Translations under genes and position numbers: made by a program
The notes under the pieces: model-generated
The model's database searches: none
Seen by the model: the letters and a program-made list of their open reading frames with translations, nothing else
What the model was told of the DNA's origin: nothing
NCBI RefSeq assembly: GCF_016545825.1
Contig: NC_052618.1
Span: forward strand, 51,348,331-51,412,330
DNA length: 64,000 bases
Direction of reading: 5' to 3'
DNA from: Eucalyptus grandis
Lineage: Eukaryota; Streptophyta; Magnoliopsida; Myrtales; Myrtaceae
Shown here: in pieces, positions 9,778 to 21,400 of the stretch
Numbering within the stretch: the first letter of the stretch is position 1
Layout of the letters: every line of letters starts with the position of its first letter

Positions 9778-11483
9778 TTGAATGGTTAGTGAAGGCTCGA
9801 TCCCTACTGTGGCCACTTTCAATATCTATATCCAAAGACAATTTGGAACTCAAAAAACCTAAGTGTCTAAACAGCTGCCCCCACGATGCAAGAAAAAAGG
9901 GGGAAAGCCACCTTCCCTCCACAGCGCACACACTATGTAACAATACAATTTTTTCCTACAGCTTATGCCACCTCACATGCACCAAACTTTGCTTAACTTA
10001 CAGAATGGATGATGTAGCTATGAACTTATTTTTGATGGGCCACATGGATCAGTCACTGGACCCATCATAACTACAATAGATCAATCCAATGAAGGCATTC
10101 CGTTAGTTGCCCAGTTCATAGGAACTCTAGCACGGTAGAAATTCTTAATTAAAGAGTCTCTTTTACTTACATCCCAAGTACCAGGTTTCATGCTGGACTC
10201 CTATCGAGGATGATTGTTCAAAAAGACCTAAATTTATTATATATAAATTAATTTAATTCTAAACATTTTTAATTGTACCAATTTAGTGCTAAACATTTTG
10301 ATTACTTCCCAATTTAGTCATAAATATTTTGACTATTTATTAGTTTAATCTCAAAACTTTCGATAACTTGCCAATTTACTTATTTTGGCCATTCTACTTA
10401 GTGTGGTTAGCGTTAATTCGAATAAATTTTACATTTTAAAATTTTTCCCCTTTTTTTCGTTTTTTCCTCTCTCTTAATTTCCTTTGGCCTTTGGCTGATA
10501 CTCGATCATGGCTGGTAACCGACCACAAGCGAGGTGTAGGACTAATCGGAACAGCCATTAGAAGTTTTGCCCGCAAGTCATTATTTATTTCGGTCAATAA
10601 GCACTACCACAGCTTATTATTTTACAACAAGCATTGGAGAACAAGTCAAACAAGACTAAATGAGGGTGACATAGACCTTGATATACGAGCAGAAAACACG
10701 ACGCTATTATTAATCACTAACTACCGACTTTGTCTTACACGAGGATGCAAACCGGACCCCACGGATCATATGACATTCATGTCTTTTTTCGCGTATTGAT
10801 ATATACAAAGTACGGGAGTCGCGAATTTCCCATTATATTTAATCAAGATCATAATCGGACCATACCCATAAAAAAATAGGTGTTATGAAGAAATAATCCC
10901 CCGTAATTAATCTCTCAATTTAGTTAATTTTGTCATGAGAATTGGAAAAATTAATTATAATCTATATGTTTTCTCTCCCCCAGTCCCTTCCTCTCTTTTA
11001 CTTACAATAAGTAGAGAAGAATCGCAAAAGTTCCAAAGAGAGTGATAGGCGCCCTTTCAATTCAATCAAATCATAAATGCATGTTGTATTTTTATGTACA
11101 TGTTGGATAGCGTTCCCACCTATAAATTTCAATGTTAGGAGGGTTTTGCAAGGGACACTTTGATTCGATATGGCCTTCAATTTGTTCTCTTTCGAGTTTT
11201 CAGTTGAAAACACAACAAATGAAAAAGACCACTTGAATTAGAAAACCAAAAGTCAAGTCTTCCCTTCGCTTGTTTCAGCTGATCATTTCTTTTATTGTGG
11301 GGGTACTTTTGGACTTGATTGTACATGCTAGTGCTTTACTTGGGTCTGTATATGACCATTTAAATATCCCAATTACATATTTTTTCCTTTAAAGATTGAG
11401 AATGATTAGTCTTATTTTCACTCAAGCTAATTACGACGAGTCAAATTTTCATATAAAGTTGGAGAATGATAAGAGAACGAAAT

Positions 11484-12024
11484 TGTGACGACCCAGACTC
11501 AGGGCAATATGGAGGGACAGACTAAGATCGCCTTGGCAATACGTGGGCGAGGCAAAGGGCATTTATTTTGTCCCACATTGCTTAGGGGGGAGTCCTGGGA
11601 GGCTTTATGAGGCTTGGGTCCCTTACGCATTTTAAAACCGTAAAGGAAAAGATTGTGGCTGGGATGGCGGTTCATCGCGTCAGCGAGGCAGACTGAGCGG
11701 ATAATATCACAGTAAGAGCTGGAGTCCTTACAAATGGTATTAGAGCCAACTCTCGCAGCGTGTGGGGCCACGCTGTGCCTTAAGTGGGGAGAATGTAACG
11801 ACCTAGACCTGGGGCAGTATGGAAGACGGACTAAGATCGCTTCGATGGCATTTTTCTTGTCCTACATCGCTTAGGGGGAGAGTCGTGGGAGCCTTGATTC
11901 CTTAATATGTGTGACGCGTTTTAAAACTGTGAGGGAAAAGACCGTGGCTGGGATGACGATTCGTCCACGTTAGGCGGGTGACCCAAAACGAATAATATCA
12001 CACAGTGGGGCTCGGGTCCTTACA
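11484..12024 (+). mobile_element. TRIM (miniature LTR retrotransposon), copy B only
   Basis: Complete small element absent from copy A (near 2150). The 5' LTR is 11484-11732 (starts TGTGACGACC, ends TCCTTACA) and the 3' LTR is 11794-12024 (starts TGTAACGACC, same end). A 5-bp target duplication GAAAT flanks it (11479-11483 and 12025-12029). The 61-bp interior has a primer-binding site 'tggtattagagc' (11735-11746), close to the usual plant TGGTATCAGAGC complement of initiator tRNA-Met, and a purine-rich tract 'agtggggagaa' ending at 11793. No gag or pol, so it needs proteins in trans. The two LTRs clearly differ from each other. Confidence 0.88.
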
Positions 12025-13004
12025 GAAATAGCATAATACTTATGAGGGGTTACGGAATAGAATTAATTTGGCAATGTCCTAAATGTCTAAACGCAAAGAT
12101 TCTCTCTCTTTCCCGCGATTTCTTTTCCCGTTCAAGGACGAGCTCCATTTCCTTTTCCCTTTCTTTTTATTTTCGGTTGCTCCGTCCTTTTTTCCTTTTT
12201 CATTAAGCTAGAAGGGGTTGAAGTTATAGGTCTCTAATGGGCTTTGGGCTCGAAGGGGTTGAAGTTATAGATCAATGATGGGCTTTGGGCTTGGCCCATT
12301 TATTACTGTCCCAACGGCCCCATCTAGTCTAACACCCTTTTTTAAGAGGCGGCCCGTCCCGTCCCTATACTGCGCTGTTGGAGATGGCATAAAATCCTCC
12401 GTAAAGCACCTGGAATTAAGGGTGAACTAGGGACTGGACCGATTGGTCCTTGATCGGGAACTGGTCACTTTTTTTTTCCCGATACTTGATGTTATATCTT
12501 ATGCAGAATTTTTTTATTTTTTTTCAAAAAGAAGCTGATCACTCTCTCCTTCTTTTTTTTTCAGATACAATATATATATAATCGGTCCGGTCCGATTCCT
12601 ATTTCCAAGAGAAAAACGAACTGGACCAAAATAGCCGATTTGGTCCATTCCGGGTCAAAGGGGCGGACCAAAGTAACCAGTTTAGTCCATTCCGGGTGGC
12701 TCGTTTTGCACACCTACCTATGATGGGTAGCAGTCACCCATTTTCTTTAGCGGCCAGTATAAAGGATTCGACCAGCGATGGCAACAAGCCATCATTAGTG
12801 AAAACGAGAGAACTTATTTTGGCTTTTAGGGACGGCTCTGCTCGTCAGAGGCCAATTGCGTATCTAACGAAATAGCTAATCAAACATCATTTGAACATTG
12901 TATCATTGCAACGAAAACCATAACAAAATTCATTCGATGATTTTATTGGACTGATCTTACTAAGAACTGGATCCTCCCCGAAAACCCGGATCAAGACGCC
13001 TTCA

Positions 13005-14780
13005 TCACGTATCGATGCCAAGGTCGAGTCCTGACCCCTCAAGCTTTGTCCTTGCGATCTCGTCGAGACGCCGGGCCATCTCCGCCGTGAACAAGCTCTT
13101 CCAGTCCCCGACGACGCCCTTCCTGAAGAAGACGCTGTTCGGCATGTTCACCCACGGATCGACCGTTCCTGTTCACCTCCAGGTTCTTAAGCCTCTCAAG
13201 CTGCACCTCCAGACGATGTCCTCCACCTCCTCTTCTTCCTCCTCCAGCTGCCGCCCGAGGAACGAGCTCAGCCTCTTCACCTGCCCTCTCGGGTCTCTCT
13301 TCAGGTCCTCGTACTTCAGGAACAGCACCTTCTCCGGCATCGCTAAGCTCGCTCTGTAGTACTCGAGCACGTGCTCGAAGAAAGGCCCGAAGAAGCAGAC
13401 CCCATCGCAGAAGCCCTCGAAGGCGCGCTCGAACGGGAAGGGCCCTCCTCGTCGGTCCGGAGGTGGTTGAAGAAGTGCCACAGGGAGACGAGGGTGTCTT
13501 TCGGGTTGCGCGTGATGTAGACGATCTTGCATGGAGAGGAAAAATAAATGATATAGGCTCGTTCTATAAGAAAGGCGCGAACCTAATCGCTTATGGTGCG
13601 GAAACATCGTGAAAACTCTCAGCTTTTCTACGAGAAATTTTTTCAAAAAATTCTAAATCTGTTGTGTTTTTATTTATTCAGTCTTAAATTTTTTAATTTT
13701 GTCAATTGAATCCTAAATCTTTTGATAATTTGTCAATTGAGTCTATTTGGCTACTGACATGGATGCCATCTGTCTTACGTGGTATGTTCGACACTTAATA
13801 TGAATTTATAATTTAAAAAACAAGTTTTTATTTATTAATTTTTCTTTCTTTTATTTTTTTTTTTTTTTTTTTCTTCTTCCATTGGCCGAAGAGGGTCGCC
13901 AGCTTTTGCCAAGTGGCAGGTGAGGGTTGATCGGCCCTCACTTGTGACTAGGACCCTCGTTGAACTTGGTAGGAAAAAGAAAAGGAAAAGAAAAGAAAAG
14001 AATAAATATCCAAAAGTTATTTTAAGAAATTATTCACGTGAGCTTTGCTTGTCCTCTTTAACACTATCAACATTCATGTCAGTATTTTCCAATTAAAATT
14101 GGCGGGATTGACTTAATTGATGAATAATCAAAAGGTTTATAATTTAATTGGCAAACCTAAAAAGTTTATGATCAAATTAGCAAAAGTGAAACATACGGAG
14201 GATTTTCCCATTTTCTATGAGAACCAAAGCAAGCCTCGCAGCTTCTTAATTCATGATCGGTTGGGTAACGTAGAGTACAAGGTTAGGCAATACTTACTTT
14301 GCATGGAGAGGCCTTGACGGATTCGGGAAGCGCGCTGTAAGGCAAGTGGGTGTGGAACAACCTCGGCGACTCGATGACCGAGAGGTCCGGAGGCGGGTTC
14401 TCCGTAAATACCTGGACCTCCAAGGTCTTCACGTAATGCGCCGGGTGGTTAGCCGCGAGGGGGTCTTCCGACTGATCTTCTCGATCGGTGCTGACCGCGA
14501 TGTTGCCGTTTTCTCGACTCCGTTCACGTCTCTTGCTCGTCAAGATGCAGAAACAGAGCGCTTTGAGCCACGTGCTTCCGGTTTTCATGGCAGATGCCAA
14601 GAGGACGTCGTCGTCTCGTGGCCGGAACCGTGAGCGAAAAGCCAGGGTGGCCTCGAGATGGCGGGGGCGGTACCAGAAGCCGTTCCACCAGTAGAGTTCC
14701 CGAGTCTCCCAGAACAGCTGTTTTGGGAGCTGGTCGAGCGATATGGATGCTTCACCTTCCGTAGGAGCAGAATAACCCAT
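13005..14780 (-). pseudogene. Cytosolic sulfotransferase, copy B, frameshifted
   Basis: Same two-exon structure as copy A: exon 1 14780-14298 and exon 2 13525-13005, with the splice signals kept. Exon 1 is open, with the same 'AMKTGSTWLKAL' loop and 'FHTHLPY'. In exon 2, GGGG of copy A (at 'gaaggggccc') is GGG near 13440-13442, which shifts the frame just after the 'TDEEG' segment. Two further small losses (1 base near 13196, 2 bases near 13163) cancel each other but do not repair the first. The conserved 'RKGVVGDWK' end is therefore out of frame. This could be real decay or a homopolymer error; if it is an error, the gene is a second functional SOT. Confidence 0.8.
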
Positions 14781-15450
14781 GGTTCTTGGCTTTGCGACGT
14801 CGACATACACGGTAGCTACAGCTAGTGTCTTAGGGTGCCGAGTTACTTCCATTGGAGCAGTTTTCTGATTCTGTCGTCGCCGGAGAAAATTTGGACAAAT
14901 TAACCGGTCTGAAAGTTTGCCTGGGCTGATAGATCGTAAAGATTTTTTGCAAAGAGCAGCTGATGCTTGTGCCAAAGACGCTAATTATACTCGAGATGTA
15001 TCACTTTTTCGGCACACAGGTTGAGAAAGCAGACCCGCAGCTTTCCTAAGTTATTCCGTTCTTTATCAGTTGACACAAGCATCGTATTCGTTTCATCTGT
15101 TCAAGAAGTCAGAAAAATTTGCACCGCTGTTTCTGCAAACAACTAATTCCTTCTCGACCAGCGACCGATCTCCATCAACACGAGGTCGGTAAGAATCGGA
15201 AAAAGATATGCGCTATGCCGTAACGTTAAAGTTTCTTACCCCCTTAGAAAAGTAGATCTCTCTTTAGGCTGTCAACTTGCTGCTGTTCTTAAAAGAACAG
15301 ACCATGGTCCTTCAAGAAAAGCTCCTTTTTTTCATTTTTGTTTAATCTTAGAGAAGGAATTACAAATGAAGCGTAAGCTATACGGAATTACCAAAAAATG
15401 GAATCAAATTCAAAAATGAAAATTCACAAAGATGAGGAGGATTCATATGA

Positions 15451-18400
15451 TTAAGCATTGAAAAGCTTCCGAAAAGGTCCATCCTTCCTATCCTTAGCTG
15501 CTTCCGTGAGAGCAAGAAACCTCTTGAAACCTGTGGAGGCGGCACCTCGCCCGAGGGCAGCAGCTCTTGTGAGCACATCCTCCCCGGAAGCGATCAAGCC
15601 GACTGGAGCAATGTTGGACATTGCAGGAGCTATTATGGGAAGTGGGACAGCAGGAACAACAGGCGGTGCTACAGGAGGTTGCGTGATCCCAGGTCCAAGT
15701 TTGTTGAAGTCATCCAATATAGTTTGCTGATCAGCCTTCTTGAGCCCCTGCACATGCCAATTCCACGTCACAACCGGCATAGAAACAAAACTCTGGACAA
15801 GATAGATAAAATGTAAAGAACTCGTGGAGAAATGATGAAGCATTAATGCTTGCTGATTAATTTTCCATTGTGCAAACAAGAAAGAGATCACGACTGTTTT
15901 TCCTTTACTGCGAGAGAAGACAATGTACTCCATCCAATGTTGCCATGTCACAAAAATAATATCATTTTTCTTTTTTCATATTCTATCAAAATATGCCTGA
16001 GAGATAATATTCTGTCAACTACCTTGAGCTCCAGAACGCGCTGAAACTCCATTGTTGTTCCTTCTGGTAACAATGCACGATATGTATCCGCCACAGAATC
16101 AACTGGAGACAGAATGACCTGTGATGGGAAAACAATCATGAGTGTGACAGAGAAGGCGTACTTGAGAGTAACAGCCTGCACTAAGTAAAGAAGAGAACCT
16201 TTAGAAGTGCTTCAGCTTTGCTCATCTCTCGGCTTACAAACTTAGAATAGCTGGCAGCAGTTGTTGTCTGCACCGAAGAAACAGATTACAAAATGGATGC
16301 ATGAGCTCGTTTGTTGAATGGAAGAAAAGACGAAAGAATCTCTTTGAAAACTACAGGGATTATTGACCAAGAATTCCAATCAAACGTGCAACATGTAACT
16401 GCATCAATGCAAATTAAAGTAACTTCCAGTAACATTTGCAGATACAGGATTGTCTGACTCTAGATCGAAGCAAAAATGTGAGCCGAACTGTTTGTCTGCC
16501 CACTTATCTATGCTTGCCTAAAAGCATCAACTTTTATTCTCATATTACAGGAAACTGATTACCAGTTCCTTTGCCACTGAACATTGTGACTTCCAAGTCC
16601 CTTGCAATTGCACCAAATCAGCATGATCGGGGCCTCCCTAGTTACTATTGCTTCTCCAGTCAACTGAGACAGCTGGAAAATTCTAGGCCTACGATAATTT
16701 TCTGCCATTTTATCTAAGACCAGCTATTAGTAATGACATAACTTTTAAGTTTCCTTGTAGAGCTATTGCAGAGTGTAATGTAGCTGCAAAAATTTGTCAA
16801 TTGCAAAAGGCATCATAAACACCAAGCAAGAATCATAATCTAAATCAACACTGGATAAGTAAGTCATGAATGACCAGAAGCAGGAACTTAAAAAGTCCCA
16901 AAAATAGGTTGGGATGAATGATGGTGCTCAAAGTGCAAGCACCAAAATCAATAGAGAGATGTGAGCGGAGTTCCAAGCTATTGTTGGCCATACTTGAAAG
17001 TCAATTTCACTGGTTCCAGTGTCAGCGATATACAATTTGTCATCATTGGTTAACCACATCCACAAAATGCTAAAAGAAAAGATCTAGGTTACTTGCACGT
17101 TTAGATGTTTCGTCAACAACAGGATAAAAGTGAAAGGAGATTCAAGAGCCTATATTTGGATGTCATCGAAGTAATAATACTATAGTAAATGTACCAACTC
17201 ACTTGTCGGCCTAGGGAAGGAATATCAAGAAGGATTGTCTTTATGGCTTGAGTATCCAACAGCATCTGCAAAAAGTATGATACAGTCAAAATGATTCCAA
17301 GATATCAAATTGATTGCACAAACTAGAGAGGCAATTTCTACTCAAAGCAGCAACAACAATAGACAAGGTCCTTTTCATTGAAAGTTCAATCAATGAAACC
17401 ACAGAAGAAAATCTCTCTCCAAATTGAACTACGTTATTTCAGCTATGGTTTCTATGATACTAGCCATTGCAAAAGTAAACATATCATGCCAATATAGCGC
17501 GTTGAATGTGTCCTTTGGCTGTTCATTTAAGAGAAAAGCAACAGGCATGCATCAAGAGATATACATCAAAAGTAATACATGTTTCACTTTGTTGACAATA
17601 AACCATTTGAAAGCATAAAGATAGAAGACATGAGAGACATTGAGTCCCTTAACTAAAATTACATAAATAATCTAAAAAAAACTACTCATTGAAACAAGTG
17701 CTATAATTGTGGGAAGTAGAGAGCTCTAATGCCATGCAGTGGCTTAGAAATCAAAGCACTTAGATCCACGTGTAGCTATTTAGATAAGTCAAGATGACAT
17801 TTCCATTCAAGGAGAAAATTCCAATATGATTCTTGCTCAGGTGCAAAGAATTTAAGGCATACTCTGAATAGTGAGATGCTTCAATATGATTCCAATATGT
17901 CAGCAGGTATTGCTTCAAAGTCGGTCTTAGCACATAAGCCTCAAATGCAAAATATTAAAACTTTCTAAGTAGTTAGATCTTTCAAAATGATGACACACAT
18001 TAAAGAGAAGCAGCAATTACTTGTTGGGCTCCAGTCTCAGATATCTGTTTGCATTTAAATATGTTGACATAGAAGCGGGGACCAAGAGATGATGCAAGCT
18101 GCAAGAACAAAGTTAACAACGTTGAGAAAAAAGGGACTGAAGAAAGTAGATCTTCGCTGGAAGTTATGCAACAAAATGCATGGACACTAATTTGGCTTGT
18201 AAAAACGTTTGCCTTGCAGAAAGATGGCTAAACTGAGACTCGCCTTATTCTACAGCTGACAATGAGTATAATTAAGCACAACCGTGGAAAGAGGCTCCTA
18301 AGAAGATAGGTCACTGTTCTGCAACATAAGAAATACTAACAGCAAAAGATCTGTAGGAAGTGTTGCGCCCTCAGTTTATTTCTTTTTGTTGCTAAATGAC

Positions 18401-21400
18401 AAAATATGTAGGTTAATGCATAAAATCAGGAAACAGAAAAATCCTTCAGGTTACCTTGTCCAAAAAGAACTGGAAATAAATAGGAGACAGAAGGCTTCCA
18501 AGCACAGGAATACTATTATTCAGCATCAGATTTATGTTGTTAACATACCTGCAAAAAAAATGTGGTCATAGAAGTGAACCATAACCTCCATTAAATACAT
18601 TTTAGAAATGGAGAAATCAACTCACCCTGATTGGTCACCAACACTTTCTAGAGTGTTCCATGGGATGCGTGTCATGGTGGCCATTTCTATATCAAATTTC
18701 GTTTCAAGGCCGTGCACTAGAGTCACAAGTGCTTTTGTTATTACTGCAGAAAATTCATCCTGCAATACCGCTTATAAGTTGGCAACTAGTGACAAAGAGA
18801 ACCGTGCATGAGTAAGTCACAAGTGCATGCAAATTGATGTCAAACAGTACCTGTACTTCTGACATATCCACACCATCAGCATATTGGGAATCAATTATCT
18901 TTGACACGCTTTCAGCCAGTTCGCCAGCCTATAAAATGTCAAACTGCAGTTATGATAAACTTACACCAATTTTGCCCAATCAGACTGGAATTCAAAAATC
19001 AAATATTATGTAACCAGCAAATATTGTCTCAACCCTCATCAAACAATTTCTCATATTAATGATGCCATTTTGGAACAATTTTCTCTAGCATTATAAAAAA
19101 CATTGCTTAATTGCATTCTATCGCCTAAAACAGTTAAGGAATAGCGAAGTTGACTCTGAAATTCTGAGATTTAGCATTGACAACAAGTAGAATAAAATCT
19201 CGTGATACAACTCTCAAGAACCAAAAATTTGATTTTACCCTAATGCATTTTGAAGTTTTTTGTGAATAGTTAACTATAAAGGTTGAAGATTTGAACATGG
19301 CATAGCAATTGGTCATGCACTCTCAAGCAAAGCACAAACAGTCCAAAGAACCTTCTGGTGGGACATTGCTATAATTTCAGCAATAACATTTTTATGTTCT
19401 TCCCGGAAGAATAACATGTTAAACAACAATATTAAGCACACAGTCCAACTTTCCATGTTGCTTTAAACTGTTCTCCATAGCTTTAACAATATGACAAGGT
19501 AAAATACCCCAGTAGTCACGATAATTGTTAAGGAAAAAATAAGCATTTAATAACTAACCGTCTTATGGCAGTATTCAGCTGAATTCACTATGTAACAGAT
19601 CACTCTTTCATCTCTGTCTGAAGTCTGCATGATTACAATTGTTGCTCAAAAAGCAAACATAAAAGAACTTTAAAAAAGAGCCAGAAAAAGTTGTAAAATA
19701 CGCTACCTTTATCTGTCCATCTATACCTGTGGCTGCTGCAACAAGCCCCATACCACCTTTAGGTAGTTTTACAAAAAGTTTTGTGGCGTATGCTTTAAGA
19801 ACTCTTTGAAATACCTGATCATAGTTTCAAAGTCAAGTTCTATCAGGTTTCAAAACCTTAATTTGTGATGGTGAACTGGATGAGATCTTGAGATTTTGCT
19901 CCAGATACTGATTCTCATATAGCAGGACTGAACATAAAACTTGCAAATGAACCGCAATATTGATAATTGAATGATCAAATGTTCAGGTAAGAGATATTCA
20001 TACCATGCGCGATATGAATATCTATATGGTTAGTGAAGGCTCGATCCCTACTGTGGCCACTTTCAATATCTATATCAAAACACAATTTGAAACTCAAAAA
20101 ACCTAAGTGTCTAAACAGCTGCCCCCACGATGCAAGAAAAAAGGGGGAAAGCCACCTATCCTCCACAGCGCACACACTATGTAACGATACAATTTTTTCC
20201 TACAGCTTATGCCACCTAACATGCACGAAACTTTGCTTAACTTACAGAATGAATGATGTAGCTATGAACTTATTTTTGATGGGCCACATGGATCAGTCAC
20301 TGGACCCAACATAACTACAGTAGATCACTCCAATGAAGGCATTCCGTTAGTTGCCCAGTTCATAGGAACTCTAGCTCGAGCAAATCTTTACAAGTGCCAT
20401 TACCAATTCCAATATGAAGGAAGGTATCTAAACCATTGAATTCGATCAACACACCTTAAACAAATTGAATAACGTCTGATTCTTTGTCAGAGCACTGCAA
20501 CGCTTTAAGCTTCTCTTGATGATAAGAAACAGCTAAGACAACATAAAAAGGAGGGTCTGTCAGCACAAATGCTCAAAAACTTGCAATGCTACAATCAAAT
20601 ATACTGGATAGAGTTTGTCCTGGATCTTTCTATATAGATGGTAATTGGAAAAGTACCACAAGATGCACACATAATATCCCGTTGAGCATTTACAAGAAAA
20701 TATTTATATTCACAAAATTAGCAAATTCACCAAGATCATGGTTCAGAGTCAAGACAGCAGAACTGAGAGCAGTCGTTAAAGTTCTCACTCCACCCAAATT
20801 TACATGAGTCGATTTTAATCTAATTGAATCACTATCACCATCTACAAAAGTCCAGAGCTATATTTGATCAACGAATCCAACTCAAAAGATGCATCAAATA
20901 ATTGCAATCATAACCGAAATCAACATTTCAGTTGCTTGCCTGCATGCTACTGGTTAAAACATTGTTCTGACTCCCCTCCTCAATATCCCATGTTTCCTCC
21001 TAATAGAGGACATCATAAGCAGGCAACATCAGCCATAAATCATTGAATGAAAAATATGGAGAGAGCCAAAGTCCAATAAGAAAGAAATGAAACTACCTGG
21101 ACAAGTTTTTCCAGACTTTCCATCAGCGTTTTCTCTTCTAGCTCTATATATACCGTTAAATGAGGTTCAAAGCAAGATGAAATGATTCCACGAAAGTTGA
21201 ACTGTAACCAATGAATGGAATTAGTTCTCCTGAACTGTTTAGGTCGAAAGATGTTAATAGATGCTGTTCACAAACTTTATTTAAAGATATCCAGTAAGCA
21301 CGCCAGGACACCCGAACATCAACAATGGAACCACAGTTTTCAATCCTTATTCTTAGATCAAGCACTCTAATTTCTCCGTCCATATCCTCAAGACTTGTTG

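Larger units (their letters stand above)
1..10131. repeat. Tandem segmental duplication, copy A
   Basis: Direct copy of 10134-20375. Base 1 aligns with base 10134, and near-identity continues to the shared 'ggaactctag' (10121-10130 here, 20366-20374 in B), after which the two diverge. It holds an intact sulfotransferase and a 3' fragment of VPS53, both on the minus strand. Copy-specific differences: MITE at 919-1670, LINE-like insert near 7340-7883, 226-bp insert at 9229-9454, and loss of about 1.09 kb at 6760. Its left edge is at or beyond the window start. Confidence 0.95.
10132..20375. repeat. Tandem segmental duplication, copy B
   Basis: Second direct copy, abutting copy A at 10131/10132. 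It is continuous on the right with the unique 5' half of VPS53, so this copy marks the original right-hand context. It carries a frameshifted sulfotransferase and VPS53 exons 15-24. Relative to A it has a 541-bp TRIM element (11484-12024) and lacks A's MITE, LINE-like and 226-bp insertions. Confidence 0.95.

Noticed and set aside
15451..15951. 166-codon minus-strand frame as a separate gene
   Set aside because: It is the last VPS53 exon read upstream into its intron; the exon begins at 15747 after a CAG acceptor.
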